Shown: one piece after another, positions 1 through 6,463 of the stretch
Layout: the number at the start of each line of letters is the position of its first letter
Position numbering within the stretch: position 1 is the first letter of the stretch
Assembly (NCBI GenBank): GCA_013696065.1
Contig: JACCZJ010000227.1
Span: forward strand, 1-6,747
Direction: 5' to 3'
From: Nocardioidaceae bacterium
Lineage (GTDB): Bacteria > Actinomycetota > Actinomycetes > Propionibacteriales > Nocardioidaceae
DNA length: 6,747 nucleotides
Notes under the pieces: model-generated
The model's database searches: none
The model's input: only the letters and a program-made list of their open reading frames with translations
What the model was told of the DNA's origin: nothing
Position numbers and translations under genes: made by a program

Positions 1-73
1 GGCCTGGGCTGGTTGGGCGCCGATCCACGGCGAGCCCGCCGTCCCGCCCCGCTAGGCGCTGCTTCAGCCGCAC

Positions 74-110
74 CCGTGAGCCGCGGACTCAGCCCCTCAC
101 CGTGAGCCGC
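74..110. repeat. Short direct repeat downstream of wzt
   Basis: The 11-mer CCGTGAGCCGC occurs at 74-84 and again at 100-110, a 26-base period. The second copy overlaps a small inverted repeat, CTCAC (96-100) and GTGAG (102-106), and runs into the hairpin at 106-126. The repeats lie after the end of the wzt operon, where a 3' untranslated region would be. I cannot assign a function. They could be part of a terminator region shared with a convergent gene to the left. Confidence 0.5.
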
Positions 111-126
111 TCGCTCAATGAGCGGC
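106..126 (-). terminator. Terminator-like hairpin after wzt
   Basis: A perfect 7-bp GC-rich stem, GCCGCTC (106-112) and GAGCGGC (120-126), encloses a 7-base loop. It lies 14 bases beyond the wzt stop codon. An alternative pairing, CGCTCA with TGAGCG around a single base, uses part of the same sequence. There is no T-run on either side, so this is not a classical intrinsic terminator. Stem-only terminators are common in high-GC actinobacteria. From base 1 to the hairpin I see no certain gene. A plus-strand reading frame from base 2 ends at a TAG at 53-55 and could be the last 17 codons of a convergent gene, but it is too short to call. Confidence 0.45.
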
Positions 127-140
127 GGCCGGATTAGCTG

Positions 141-884
141 TCAGTCCTCGTCTTCGTCGGTGATCTCGTAGTTGATCTTCTTCACCGCATCGGCGGCGGT
201 GCCTTCGAAAACCATCTTGCCGCCATCGAGGACCACGCCCCGGTCGCAGATCCTCAGCACCTGCTTCGGGTTGTGACTGACGAAGACCATCGTCCGACCC
301 TCGCCCTTGAGCTCGAGGATGCGCTTCATGCACTTCTTGCGGAACGGCTGGTCGCCGACTGCGAGGACTTCGTCGATCAGGAAGATGTCACAGTCCGTGT
401 GCACGGCGACGGCAAACGCCAGCCGCATGAACTGGCCGGACGAATAGTGGCGCACCTCTGAGTCGAGGAACTTTTCCATCTCCGAGAAGTCCAAGATCGA
501 GTCGAACTTGCGGTCGATCTCCGCCTCGCTCATGCCGAGGATTGCCCCGTTGAGGTAGATGTTCTCGCGCCCCGAGAGGTCGGGATGCAAGCCCGCCCCC
601 ACTTCGATCAACCCGGCGATCCGGCCCCGGGTCAGCACCTCGCCCTCATCGGGAGCCATCACACCGGAGATGAGCTTGAGCAGTGTGCTCTTGCCCGACC
701 CGTTCAGTCCCATCAGGCCGATCGACTCACCCTGCTCGAGTGTGAAAGAGACTCGGTCCAACGCCGTGAAGGAGTACGACGTCGAACGTCTCCTGACGGC
801 ATCAACCACGACCTGCTTGATTGTTCTCTGGGAAGTCATCTTGAAGCGTTTGCTGACACCGTCGACAATCACCGAGGTGCTCAT
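141..884 (-). CDS. wzt: Polysaccharide ABC exporter, ATP-binding subunit (Wzt/RfbE type)
   Basis: This 247-residue ATPase powers export of a lipid-linked glycan across the plasma membrane, paired with the Wzm permease encoded just upstream. All ABC landmarks are visible: Walker A GLNGSGKST (59-67), the family-typical EVGAGLHP and GREN segment replacing a standard Q-loop (94-108), signature YSSGQ (147-151), Walker B with IFLIDE (167-172), D-loop AVGD, and switch His204 in VSHN. It lacks the roughly 150-residue C-terminal carbohydrate-binding domain of Wzt proteins that recognise capped O-antigens (E. coli O8/O9a). It instead resembles the short type found with Rv3781 and TagH-like ATPases, and ends in an acidic tail (EITDEDED). 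The ATG at 884 has only a weak ribosome site. It follows the wzm stop by 46 bases, so cotranscription is likely. Family assignment is firm; the exported substrate is inferred from glf next door. Confidence 0.93.
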   Translation of the reverse strand: MSTSVIVDGVSKRFKMTSQRTIKQVVVDAVRRRSTSYSFTALDRVSFTLEQGESIGLMGLNGSGKSTLLKLISGVMAPDEGEVLTRGRIAGLIEVGAGLHPDLSGRENIYLNGAILGMSEAEIDRKFDSILDFSEMEKFLDSEVRHYSSGQFMRLAFAVAVHTDCDIFLIDEVLAVGDQPFRKKCMKRILELKGEGRTMVFVSHNPKQVLRICDRGVVLDGGKMVFEGTAADAVKKINYEITDEDED

Positions 885-930
885 GCGTGGTCCGACCTAC
901 AGACGTCGGAGCCGGATCTCGGGAGTGGCC

Positions 931-1821
931 TCACAGCTTCTCCGCGAATCGACCCTCGAGCCTGGAGAAAACGAGCTGAGCCAGCCACAACAGCCCGAGT
1001 CCCACGACGAGAGTGAGAGCGCCGCGTGTGAACAGGTGATCGGGCATCTCGACCACCGCGGAGACCTTGGGTCGGTCCGTTGTCGGCACCCAGAAACCTC
1101 GGTCGTTGAGCAAGACGGCCGTACACAACGGGCTCGCTGTATAGAGCTCATAAACCCAGCCATCGAGCTTGTCCTTGATGATCGCGAACGGGTAGATCAT
1201 CGGGACGGTCCAGGTCACTATCGTCTGGATCACGTCGACGACGTTTTGCATGTCGCGGAAGAAGACGTTCCAGGCGCTCAGCATGAGGGCCACTGCCAAC
1301 CCGAAGACGACGACGATCGCGAAGGCCATGCCCACCGCCACGAAGGCGAGTGGGTCAGGCTTCCAGCCGACCAGCAGACAACCCACCAAGGCGATGACGT
1401 ACATCGGCACCATGTGGTAGATCGACACCATGATCGACGACACGGGGAACATCTCCCGCGGCAGGTTGATCTTGCGTACCAGAGATTTGTTGCGTACGAC
1501 GGACCGGGTGCCTGAGGTCAGCGCGTCCGTGAAAAACGACACCATAATCATGCCGGAGAAGATATGGAGAGCCCGGTTCTCGAGCTGGTTTTCCCCCATG
1601 ATCAGCTCGATGATGTAAAAATACATGAGGAATCGGACACCCGGCTTGACGTAGGACCAGGCCAGGCCGACGAGGGAGCCTTGGTAGCGAACTCGGAGCT
1701 CCTTGCGGACCAGGAGCTGCAGGAGGTAGCGCCGACGTAACACATCTACGAGACCACCCACACGCCCCGGGTTCTGCAGCGGTCCCAACGGTGAGGAGTC
1801 TGCGGCGACTGAGGTGCTCAC
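931..1821 (-). CDS. wzm: Polysaccharide ABC exporter, permease subunit (Wzm/RfbD type, ABC-2 membrane family)
   Basis: This is the membrane channel subunit for export of a completed, undecaprenyl- or decaprenyl-linked polysaccharide. It has 296 residues, typical for the family (about 260-300). An amphipathic N-terminal stretch leads to the conserved KELRVRYQGSLVGLAW segment (40-55), the coupling region of these exporters. Six hydrophobic segments follow, at about 52-75, 85-108, 127-152, 158-183, 194-213 and 267-286. Other family marks are RKINLPREMFP (116-126), NVFFRDMQNV (185-194) and the YTASPL motif (227-232). The GTG start at 1821 overlaps the glf stop as GTGA, so translation is probably coupled to glf. 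Downstream wzt supplies the ATPase. Homologues include Rv3783 of Mycobacterium tuberculosis, implicated in galactan export, and TagG of Gram-positive teichoic acid systems. The permease assignment is secure; the substrate is inferred from context. Confidence 0.92.
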   Translation of the reverse strand: MSTSVAADSSPLGPLQNPGRVGGLVDVLRRRYLLQLLVRKELRVRYQGSLVGLAWSYVKPGVRFLMYFYIIELIMGENQLENRALHIFSGMIMVSFFTDALTSGTRSVVRNKSLVRKINLPREMFPVSSIMVSIYHMVPMYVIALVGCLLVGWKPDPLAFVAVGMAFAIVVVFGLAVALMLSAWNVFFRDMQNVVDVIQTIVTWTVPMIYPFAIIKDKLDGWVYELYTASPLCTAVLLNDRGFWVPTTDRPKVSAVVEMPDHLFTRGALTLVVGLGLLWLAQLVFSRLEGRFAEKL

Positions 1822-2993
1822 TCGTCCACGCCGCCGCTTTGGAGGGCAACTCCCTCCGCGAAGTGCGGACGCAGCACGTTGTCGTACATCGTCAAGGCAG
1901 AGCCGATGGCCATGTGCATGTCGAGATACTTGTAGGTGCCGAGCCGCCCGCCGAACAAGACGTTGGGCTCCGCCTTGGCCAGCTCGCGGTACTGCAGGAG
2001 CTTGACCCGGTCTTCGGGAGTGTTGATCGGGTAGTAGGGCTCGTCGCCGGACTCAGCGAATCGTGAATATTCGTGCACGATCACCGTCTTGTCCTTCGGG
2101 TACCAGTCTCGCTCGGGGTGGAAGTGGCGGAACTCGTGGATGCGGGTGAACGGCACATCCTCGTCGGCGTAGTTCATCACCGACGTGCCTTGGAAGTCGC
2201 CGATGTTTTGGACCGAGACCTCAAGGTCGACCGTGCGCCACGACAGCTCCCCCGCGGAGTTCGAAAAGTACGCGTCGACCGGTCCCGTGTAGACGATCGG
2301 TACCTTGCCGACGTACTCATCCCGCACGTCGAAGAAGTCGGTGTTGAGACGCACTTCGATATTGGGATGGTCGACCATACGCTCGAGCCAGGCTGTGTAG
2401 CCGTCGACCGGTAGACCCTCGTATGTGTCGTTGAAGTAGCGATTGTCGAAGTTGTAGCGGACCGGTAGGCGCGAGATGATCTCGGCCTGCAGTTCTCTGG
2501 GGTCGGTCTGCCACTGCTTAGCCGTATAACCGCGGATGAACGCCTCGTAGAGCGGGCGCCCGATCAACGAGATGCCCTTTTCCTCGAGGTTGCCAGCCGT
2601 TGCGCTGTCGAACTCTTTGGCCTGCTCGGCTACGAGTGCCCGCGCCTCATCCGGGGTCATCCAGCGACCGAAGTACTCGCAGATCGTTGCCAGGTTGATC
2701 GGCATCGGGTAGACCTTGCCGTCATAGATTGAGAAGACCCGGTGCTGGTAGCCGGTGAACTTGGTGAACCGGTTGACGTACTCCCAAACTCGCTCGTTCG
2801 AGGTGTGGAAGAGGTGAGCCCCGTACTGATGCACCTCGATGCCGGTCTCAGGCTCAGGCGCGCTGTAGGCATTTCCGCCGACATGGTGTCGTCGGTCGAG
2901 GATCAAGACCCTGAGGCCGAGGTCGTTGGCGCATCGCTCGGCGACAGTGAGGCCGAACAAGCCCGATCCGACTACGACGAGATCAACATTCAC
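1818..2993 (-). CDS. glf: UDP-galactopyranose mutase
   Basis: This flavoenzyme interconverts UDP-galactopyranose and UDP-galactofuranose in the cytoplasm, supplying the donor for galactofuranose polymers. Its 391 residues match the usual 370-400. Visible marks are the FAD dinucleotide motif GSGLFG (9-14) followed by the acidic end of strand two (ILDRR, 31-35), HVGGNAY (37-43), QYGAHLFHT (56-64), the mobile-loop tryptophan in GYTAKQW (Trp161), PVRYNFDNRYF (178-188, with the substrate arginine), PFTRIHE (281-287, second arginine), DEPYYP (317-322) and GGRLGTYKYLDMH (348-360). The GTG start at 2993 has GGAG 5 bases upstream and puts the FAD motif right at the N-terminus. A longer frame reaches 3206 but would overlap the glycosyltransferase gene and adds 71 non-homologous residues. 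The stop overlaps the wzm start by 4 bases. The identification is very secure, and it sets the substrate class for the whole cluster. Confidence 0.97.
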   Translation of the reverse strand: MNVDLVVVGSGLFGLTVAERCANDLGLRVLILDRRHHVGGNAYSAPEPETGIEVHQYGAHLFHTSNERVWEYVNRFTKFTGYQHRVFSIYDGKVYPMPINLATICEYFGRWMTPDEARALVAEQAKEFDSATAGNLEEKGISLIGRPLYEAFIRGYTAKQWQTDPRELQAEIISRLPVRYNFDNRYFNDTYEGLPVDGYTAWLERMVDHPNIEVRLNTDFFDVRDEYVGKVPIVYTGPVDAYFSNSAGELSWRTVDLEVSVQNIGDFQGTSVMNYADEDVPFTRIHEFRHFHPERDWYPKDKTVIVHEYSRFAESGDEPYYPINTPEDRVKLLQYRELAKAEPNVLFGGRLGTYKYLDMHMAIGSALTMYDNVLRPHFAEGVALQSGGVDE

Positions 2994-3096
2994 AGCAACT
3001 CCAGCTCGACGGATCTCCTGGGGGCCAGCCGCCGCACGGGCACGGCACTGCCCAAGAGGCGCGGCAAGTCTAGAGGGTGCCAGGCTGGCTTTAGTT
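2994..3096 (-). other. Gap between glycosyltransferase gene and glf, with small hairpin
   Basis: These 103 bases separate the AmsE-like gene from glf. They hold an inverted repeat GGGCA (3038-3042) and TGCCC (3049-3053) with a 6-base loop, and a compact repeat GCCAG/CTGGC (3079-3089) just after the upstream stop codon. On the minus strand TAGACT (at 3072-3067) fits the actinobacterial minus-10 pattern TANNNT, but no good minus-35 element precedes it. The gap could hold an internal promoter or an attenuating hairpin for the glf-wzm-wzt part. Neither is demonstrated. Confidence 0.3.
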
Positions 3097-3927
3097 TCAG
3101 CGCTCGCCCTTGGGCGCAATGATTCTGCGGTATGCAGCTTTGCGGATGGCCTCGGGGACGAGCCGGTAGCCGCCGCGCACGACCACATTGCGGACGAACT
3201 GGCCACGGGAGGTGAACCCCAGACCGCGCAGGTGTCTCTGCAGCCGCCACTCCGACTTCAGCAACGCGACGCCACCGCGTCGGGCGTAGGCGCCCGCGCC
3301 AACCCGGTAGAGCACGAGTGGTTCCTCCACGTTCGCGACGTGTGCGCCTTGTTCGATCATCTTGGCAAAGAGCAGGTAGTCCTCCATCAACGCAAGGTGT
3401 CGATAACCCCCGGCTGCCTGCACCACCCTGCGACGATAGACGACGGTCGGGTGGTTGAAGGGCTGGTGAAACCTCGCGTAGCGCACGATTTCGTCGGGGT
3501 CGAGAGGCGGGACGCGTTTGCCCACGATGTCGTCGGCATCGACTCCGAACTCCAGCATGGAGGAGCCGACCAGGTCGGCGCCTTGTTCCACCAGCGGCAC
3601 TTGCAGCGCGAAGCGTTGCGGCAGCGCAATGTCGTCGGCGTCCATGCGGGCGACGATGTCGTGGGCGCAGGCCGTCATACCCCGGTCGAGCGCGGTGCCG
3701 AGCCCGACATTCGCGTCGAGCGCCAGCAGTGTCGTGGGGACCGGCGATTCGTGGATGAGCCCGGTGATGCAGTCGGACAGCTCAGCCGGAACCGGCCCGT
3801 CCTGCACGAGCACCACGTCATCGGGCGGTCGAGTCTGGTCGTGGACTACCGAGCGGAAAGCCTCCTCGAGGAAGGCCGGGTCGTCTTCTTGCCAGACGCT
3901 CATCAACAGGCTGAACGGCTCACGCAC
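3097..3927 (-). CDS. Family 2 glycosyltransferase, AmsE-like
   Basis: This is a cytoplasmic, probably membrane-associated glycosyltransferase of GT-A fold that adds one sugar to a growing lipid-linked glycan. It has 276 residues. The N-terminus FSLLMSVWQED (5-15), the VLVQDGP segment (39-45), NVGLGTALDRGM (73-84), the metal-binding DAD within ARMDADDI (93-100), QPFNHPTVVYR (155-165) and LMEDYLLFAKM (180-190, with the likely catalytic acidic pair) together match the AmsE-like subgroup of GT2, named from amylovoran synthesis. The C-terminus, basic and amphipathic, could bind the membrane. The GTG at 3927 was chosen because GGTGG lies 5 bases before it; a GTG at 3936 is the alternative. The start overlaps the stop of the upstream glycosyltransferase by 8 bases, so the two are probably translationally coupled. 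Sugar and linkage cannot be read from sequence. With glf downstream, galactofuranose or galactopyranose is a reasonable guess. Confidence 0.88.
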   Translation of the reverse strand: MREPFSLLMSVWQEDDPAFLEEAFRSVVHDQTRPPDDVVLVQDGPVPAELSDCITGLIHESPVPTTLLALDANVGLGTALDRGMTACAHDIVARMDADDIALPQRFALQVPLVEQGADLVGSSMLEFGVDADDIVGKRVPPLDPDEIVRYARFHQPFNHPTVVYRRRVVQAAGGYRHLALMEDYLLFAKMIEQGAHVANVEEPLVLYRVGAGAYARRGGVALLKSEWRLQRHLRGLGFTSRGQFVRNVVVRGGYRLVPEAIRKAAYRRIIAPKGER

Positions 3928-4870
3928 GAGAGCCACCAGGCCGCGACGACGACACGGCGTCGGCGATGAGTTCTGAGGTCGGGCGAGGGCCTTTCCTTGC
4001 CCCGTCAGCCAAGCCTCTGACAAGACCCCGCAGCAACACTGCGCGGTTCGACGAGCCCGCCACGGTCCGGGCCCACCGACGCAGCGTCGATCCGGCATAC
4101 CCGGCCTTCTCGAGCGGATTGAGACCACCGGACCGGGTGAACAGCCACACCTTGTTGCGCACTTCGAAATAGAAGCGCTCCCCCGGGTCTGCGTCGGTCG
4201 AGCCGAATGTCTTGGTTTTGTGAACGACGACCGACGCCGGACAGTAGAGAGCCCGCCGCCCTCGGATGAGGCGGGTGGTGAACTCGAAGTCGTCGTTCCA
4301 CAAGAAGTAGTCCGCGAGCGGCAGACCACGCTCCCTGACCAGTGCCGCGTCCACGAGGACGGACACGAACGATGCCGAACGGATCGGCACACAGCCGATG
4401 GCGGCCGCGGCAGCCAGTTCTGAACGACGCACCCCAGGCTTGATCCGCGGTGTGTTCATCGGGTGGTCTCGACCGTCGGTCCACACCACGCGCGAAGCGA
4501 TCAGTGCAGGCGGACCCTGAGGATGCTGTCGGCGTGAGGCGAGCAATTCAGCCAGTGCCGTCGGCTCAGGGATCGTGTCGTCGTCCATGAGCCACACCGC
4601 ACTGCAGCCGACGGTGCCTCCCTGCTCGAGCGCCCCGTCCAGACCGAGGGCGAAACCGCCGGCTCCGCCTGTGTTGGTGGACGCTGTCACCACGTCGAAC
4701 TGCGGGAACTGTGTTGCGAGCATCTCTGCGGTGCCATCGTCGCTGGCGTTGTCGACGACGATCACGCGTCCGAGCGGCACAGTCTGGCCCTGGATGGCTT
4801 GTAGCGCTTGGGCCAACAGCTGGCGGCGGTTCCATGTCACGACGACAGCCGTGACCGCTTCGTTCTCCAC
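3920..4870 (-). CDS. Family 2 glycosyltransferase, GlfT1-like (putative galactofuranosyltransferase)
   Basis: This 316-residue GT-A enzyme probably transfers galactofuranose or a related sugar onto a polyprenyl-linked acceptor. Visible marks are the N-terminal strand AVVVTWNRR (8-16), VIVVDNASDDGT (36-47), NTGGAGGFALG (66-76), the metal-binding triple Asp in WLMDDDTIPEP (93-103), the acidic catalytic-site segment FLWNDDFEF (189-197) and VVVHKTK (214-220). The NTGGAGGF and DDD arrangement and the length resemble mycobacterial GlfT1 (Rv3782, 304 residues), which starts galactan on the linker disaccharide. Related rhamnosyltransferases share part of this pattern, so the donor is uncertain. The GTG at 4870 has GAGAGG 5 bases upstream. 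An earlier TTG at 4960 would add 30 Arg-rich residues with no resemblance to the family and sits 13 bases from its nearest Shine-Dalgarno sequence. Its stop overlaps the start of the AmsE-like gene. The family call is firm; the GlfT1 role is inferred partly from glf and Wzm/Wzt. Confidence 0.87.
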   Translation of the reverse strand: MENEAVTAVVVTWNRRQLLAQALQAIQGQTVPLGRVIVVDNASDDGTAEMLATQFPQFDVVTASTNTGGAGGFALGLDGALEQGGTVGCSAVWLMDDDTIPEPTALAELLASRRQHPQGPPALIASRVVWTDGRDHPMNTPRIKPGVRRSELAAAAAIGCVPIRSASFVSVLVDAALVRERGLPLADYFLWNDDFEFTTRLIRGRRALYCPASVVVHKTKTFGSTDADPGERFYFEVRNKVWLFTRSGGLNPLEKAGYAGSTLRRWARTVAGSSNRAVLLRGLVRGLADGARKGPRPTSELIADAVSSSRPGGSRA

Positions 4871-4973
4871 CCTGACCTCTCGTCTGGTCTTCAACCGCGC
4901 TGAGCGGCACGCGCCAGCCCTTTCAGCCGACTGAATGCGACCGACACGGTGCAGCGCCAAAGTCAGACGCCGA

Positions 4974-4979
4974 CCTCCT
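4974..4979 (-). promoter_or_regulatory. Perfect Shine-Dalgarno sequence without a well-placed start
   Basis: AGGAGG on the minus strand lies in the 132-base gap between the LCP gene and the GlfT1-like gene. The next usable start in frame with the glycosyltransferase is a TTG at 4960, 13 bases on, which is too far for good initiation. A six-codon frame, ATG at 4983 to TGA at 4963, contains the motif rather than following it. The preferred glycosyltransferase start at 4870 has its own ribosome site. The motif may be chance, or may mark a longer N-terminus. Confidence 0.3.
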
Positions 4980-5002
4980 GCATCGTACGACCCGCTGAGC
5001 GG

Positions 5003-6463
5003 TCAGCAGGCCTTGGCTAGGTCCGTGCTGCCGTTGGCGTTGAGCTTCTTTCCAGGCCGTTTTTTCGCTGTACCTGTGTCCGGCTTGTCTCCTGAGTCGG
5101 CAGCCTCGCCGCGCTCGATGGCCGCACCCACCATTGTGCGGATCAGGCTCCAGTCAGGCTCACTGGTGTTGATCTTGGGAGGAACAAAGGCCACAGACGA
5201 AACCGGCAGGCTCTTCGCCTTGCCCGCCAGGCCAACGAAAACGTCGACCTCACTGGCAGGAATCGACGTGGAGATGATCTGCTCACCAGCTCCAGCGATA
5301 GCGCTGAAGTTGCTCAGCACGGTCGCTGGGTCCAGCTGTCGGAGCATGGCGTTCATCACGCATTTTTGCCGGGCCATACGCGAGTAGTCGTCGGACGTAG
5401 CGCGACTCCGGGCGTACCACAACGTCTCGTAGCCGTTTAGATGCCGCTTGCCGGGCTGGATCCAGTCCGTGATGTCACCCACCTTGCCGACCGGGATGGG
5501 CTCGGTGATGTCGATCGTCACTCCCCCGACGGCGTCGACCAGGTCTTGGAATCCTTTGAGGTCGATCAGTGCGTAATAGTTGATCGACAGTCCAGTGATC
5601 TCCTCGACCGCTTGCTGGGTGGCCGCGATGCCCGGTTCTTTGGTGTGAGGGAACAGCTCGGCATTGTCGGTCGCCCACGTGTTGACCCCATTGAGATAGC
5701 AGCCATCGCAGTCGAAGCCGGTCGGGAACTCACCGCGCATCACCGAACCGTCGGGAAACGGGACCTCTGCGAGGTTGCGCGGCAACCCGAACAGCACGGC
5801 GCGGCCGGTCTGCGCGTCGATGCTCGCCACCGTGATGCTGTCTGGCCGAATGCCGACGCGACCGACGCCTGCGTCTCCGCCCAGCAACAAAATGTTGTAG
5901 CGACCGTCAGCTGCCCCCGACACCTGTTGCCCGTCGAAGACCGCCGCAATGAAATCGCGCTGTACGGCGACCAGGTGGCTACCGAACAAAAGCGCACCTG
6001 TGAGACCGAGGCATAACACGCCGTTGCACCCGGCGAGGGCGAGACGCCGCCGCTGGTCCAGACTCGGCGGATCAGCCAGCCTCCAGGCGTCGACGAGCAG
6101 ACCCGCCCAGCCCAGCGCATAGACGATGAGCAGCACCCGCATCCCGGTGAGCAGCGCCAGGTTCGTGGACAACGAGATCAGGCTCGTGGGTCGAACCAGC
6201 GCCACCGCGCCGGCGAGGAGCAGCAGGAGGGCACCGACGCCGAAGAACCAGCCCGTCACGCGCCCGACCCTGGGGTTGCCTGCGAGACGTTGAGCGCTCC
6301 CGGGCCAGATCACGGTCATCACGAGCAGGGACAGTGCGCGACGGAACCGGCGTCGATGAGCGTCGGTTGATCCCGCACCAGCCCCAGAGGCAGCTGCAGC
6401 TCTCGCTGGGTCGAACGCGAATACGCTGGATCCGGACTGCGAGAGGGCACGGGACGCGGGCAT
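5003..6463 (-). CDS. LCP-family (LytR-CpsA-Psr) glycopolymer-peptidoglycan ligase with multi-helix N-terminus
   Basis: LCP proteins move a glycopolymer from its polyprenyl-phosphate carrier to peptidoglycan outside the membrane. With the ATG at 6463 the protein has 486 residues. A basic cytoplasmic start (RRRFRRAL) and a PGSAQRLAG segment precede three to five hydrophobic helices at about 69-90, 96-126 and 141-167. The LCP domain spans about 188-375: NILLLGGD (190-197), RPDSITVASID (206-216), GLPRNL (226-231), GGVTIDITEPI (313-323), and the arginine cluster YARSR...DDYSRMARQK (350-367). The LCP arginines and acidic residues that bind pyrophosphate and metal are present. Cysteines in FDCDGC (252, 255) and at 368 could form disulfides. 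Most LCP proteins have one helix; several helices is a variant I associate with Nocardioidaceae and relatives. Start choice: ATG at 6463 has GGAA nearby, while ATG at 6487 has no ribosome site. It heads the gene set, which suggests it attaches that polymer. Confidence 0.9.
   Translation of the reverse strand: MPASRALSQSGSSVFAFDPARAAAASGAGAGSTDAHRRRFRRALSLLVMTVIWPGSAQRLAGNPRVGRVTGWFFGVGALLLLLAGAVALVRPTSLISLSTNLALLTGMRVLLIVYALGWAGLLVDAWRLADPPSLDQRRRLALAGCNGVLCLGLTGALLFGSHLVAVQRDFIAAVFDGQQVSGAADGRYNILLLGGDAGVGRVGIRPDSITVASIDAQTGRAVLFGLPRNLAEVPFPDGSVMRGEFPTGFDCDGCYLNGVNTWATDNAELFPHTKEPGIAATQQAVEEITGLSINYYALIDLKGFQDLVDAVGGVTIDITEPIPVGKVGDITDWIQPGKRHLNGYETLWYARSRATSDDYSRMARQKCVMNAMLRQLDPATVLSNFSAIAGAGEQIISTSIPASEVDVFVGLAGKAKSLPVSSVAFVPPKINTSEPDWSLIRTMVGAAIERGEAADSGDKPDTGTAKKRPGKKLNANGSTDLAKAC

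Noticed and set aside
559..1515. Long plus-strand open frame of 318 codons antisense to wzt and wzm
   Set aside because: It crosses two firmly identified genes and their gap, and its product is Pro/Ser/His-rich with no recognisable domain. Long antisense frames of this kind are usual opposite high-GC genes.
2994..3206. N-terminal extension of glf to 3206
   Set aside because: It would overlap the AmsE-like gene, lacks family resemblance, and the GTG at 2993 has a good ribosome site right before the FAD motif.
2926..3969. Plus-strand open frame of 347 codons opposite the AmsE-like gene and the start of glf
   Set aside because: The minus strand carries clear GT2 and FAD motifs here. The plus-strand product is His/Arg/Asp-rich and low in complexity, as expected for a shadow.
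3928..4392. N-terminal extension of the AmsE-like gene to 4392
   Set aside because: It runs across the GlfT1-like coding region in another frame, is Arg/Ser/Cys-rich, and the GT-A fold begins only after 3927.
4963..4983. Six-codon frame (ATG to TGA) around the AGGAGG motif
   Set aside because: It has no ribosome site of its own and no regulatory residue pattern, so I do not call a leader peptide.
4994..5007. Inverted repeat GCTGA/TCAGC overlapping the LCP stop codon
   Set aside because: The stem is only 5 bp with no T-run, and it overlaps coding sequence, so it is too weak to call a terminator.
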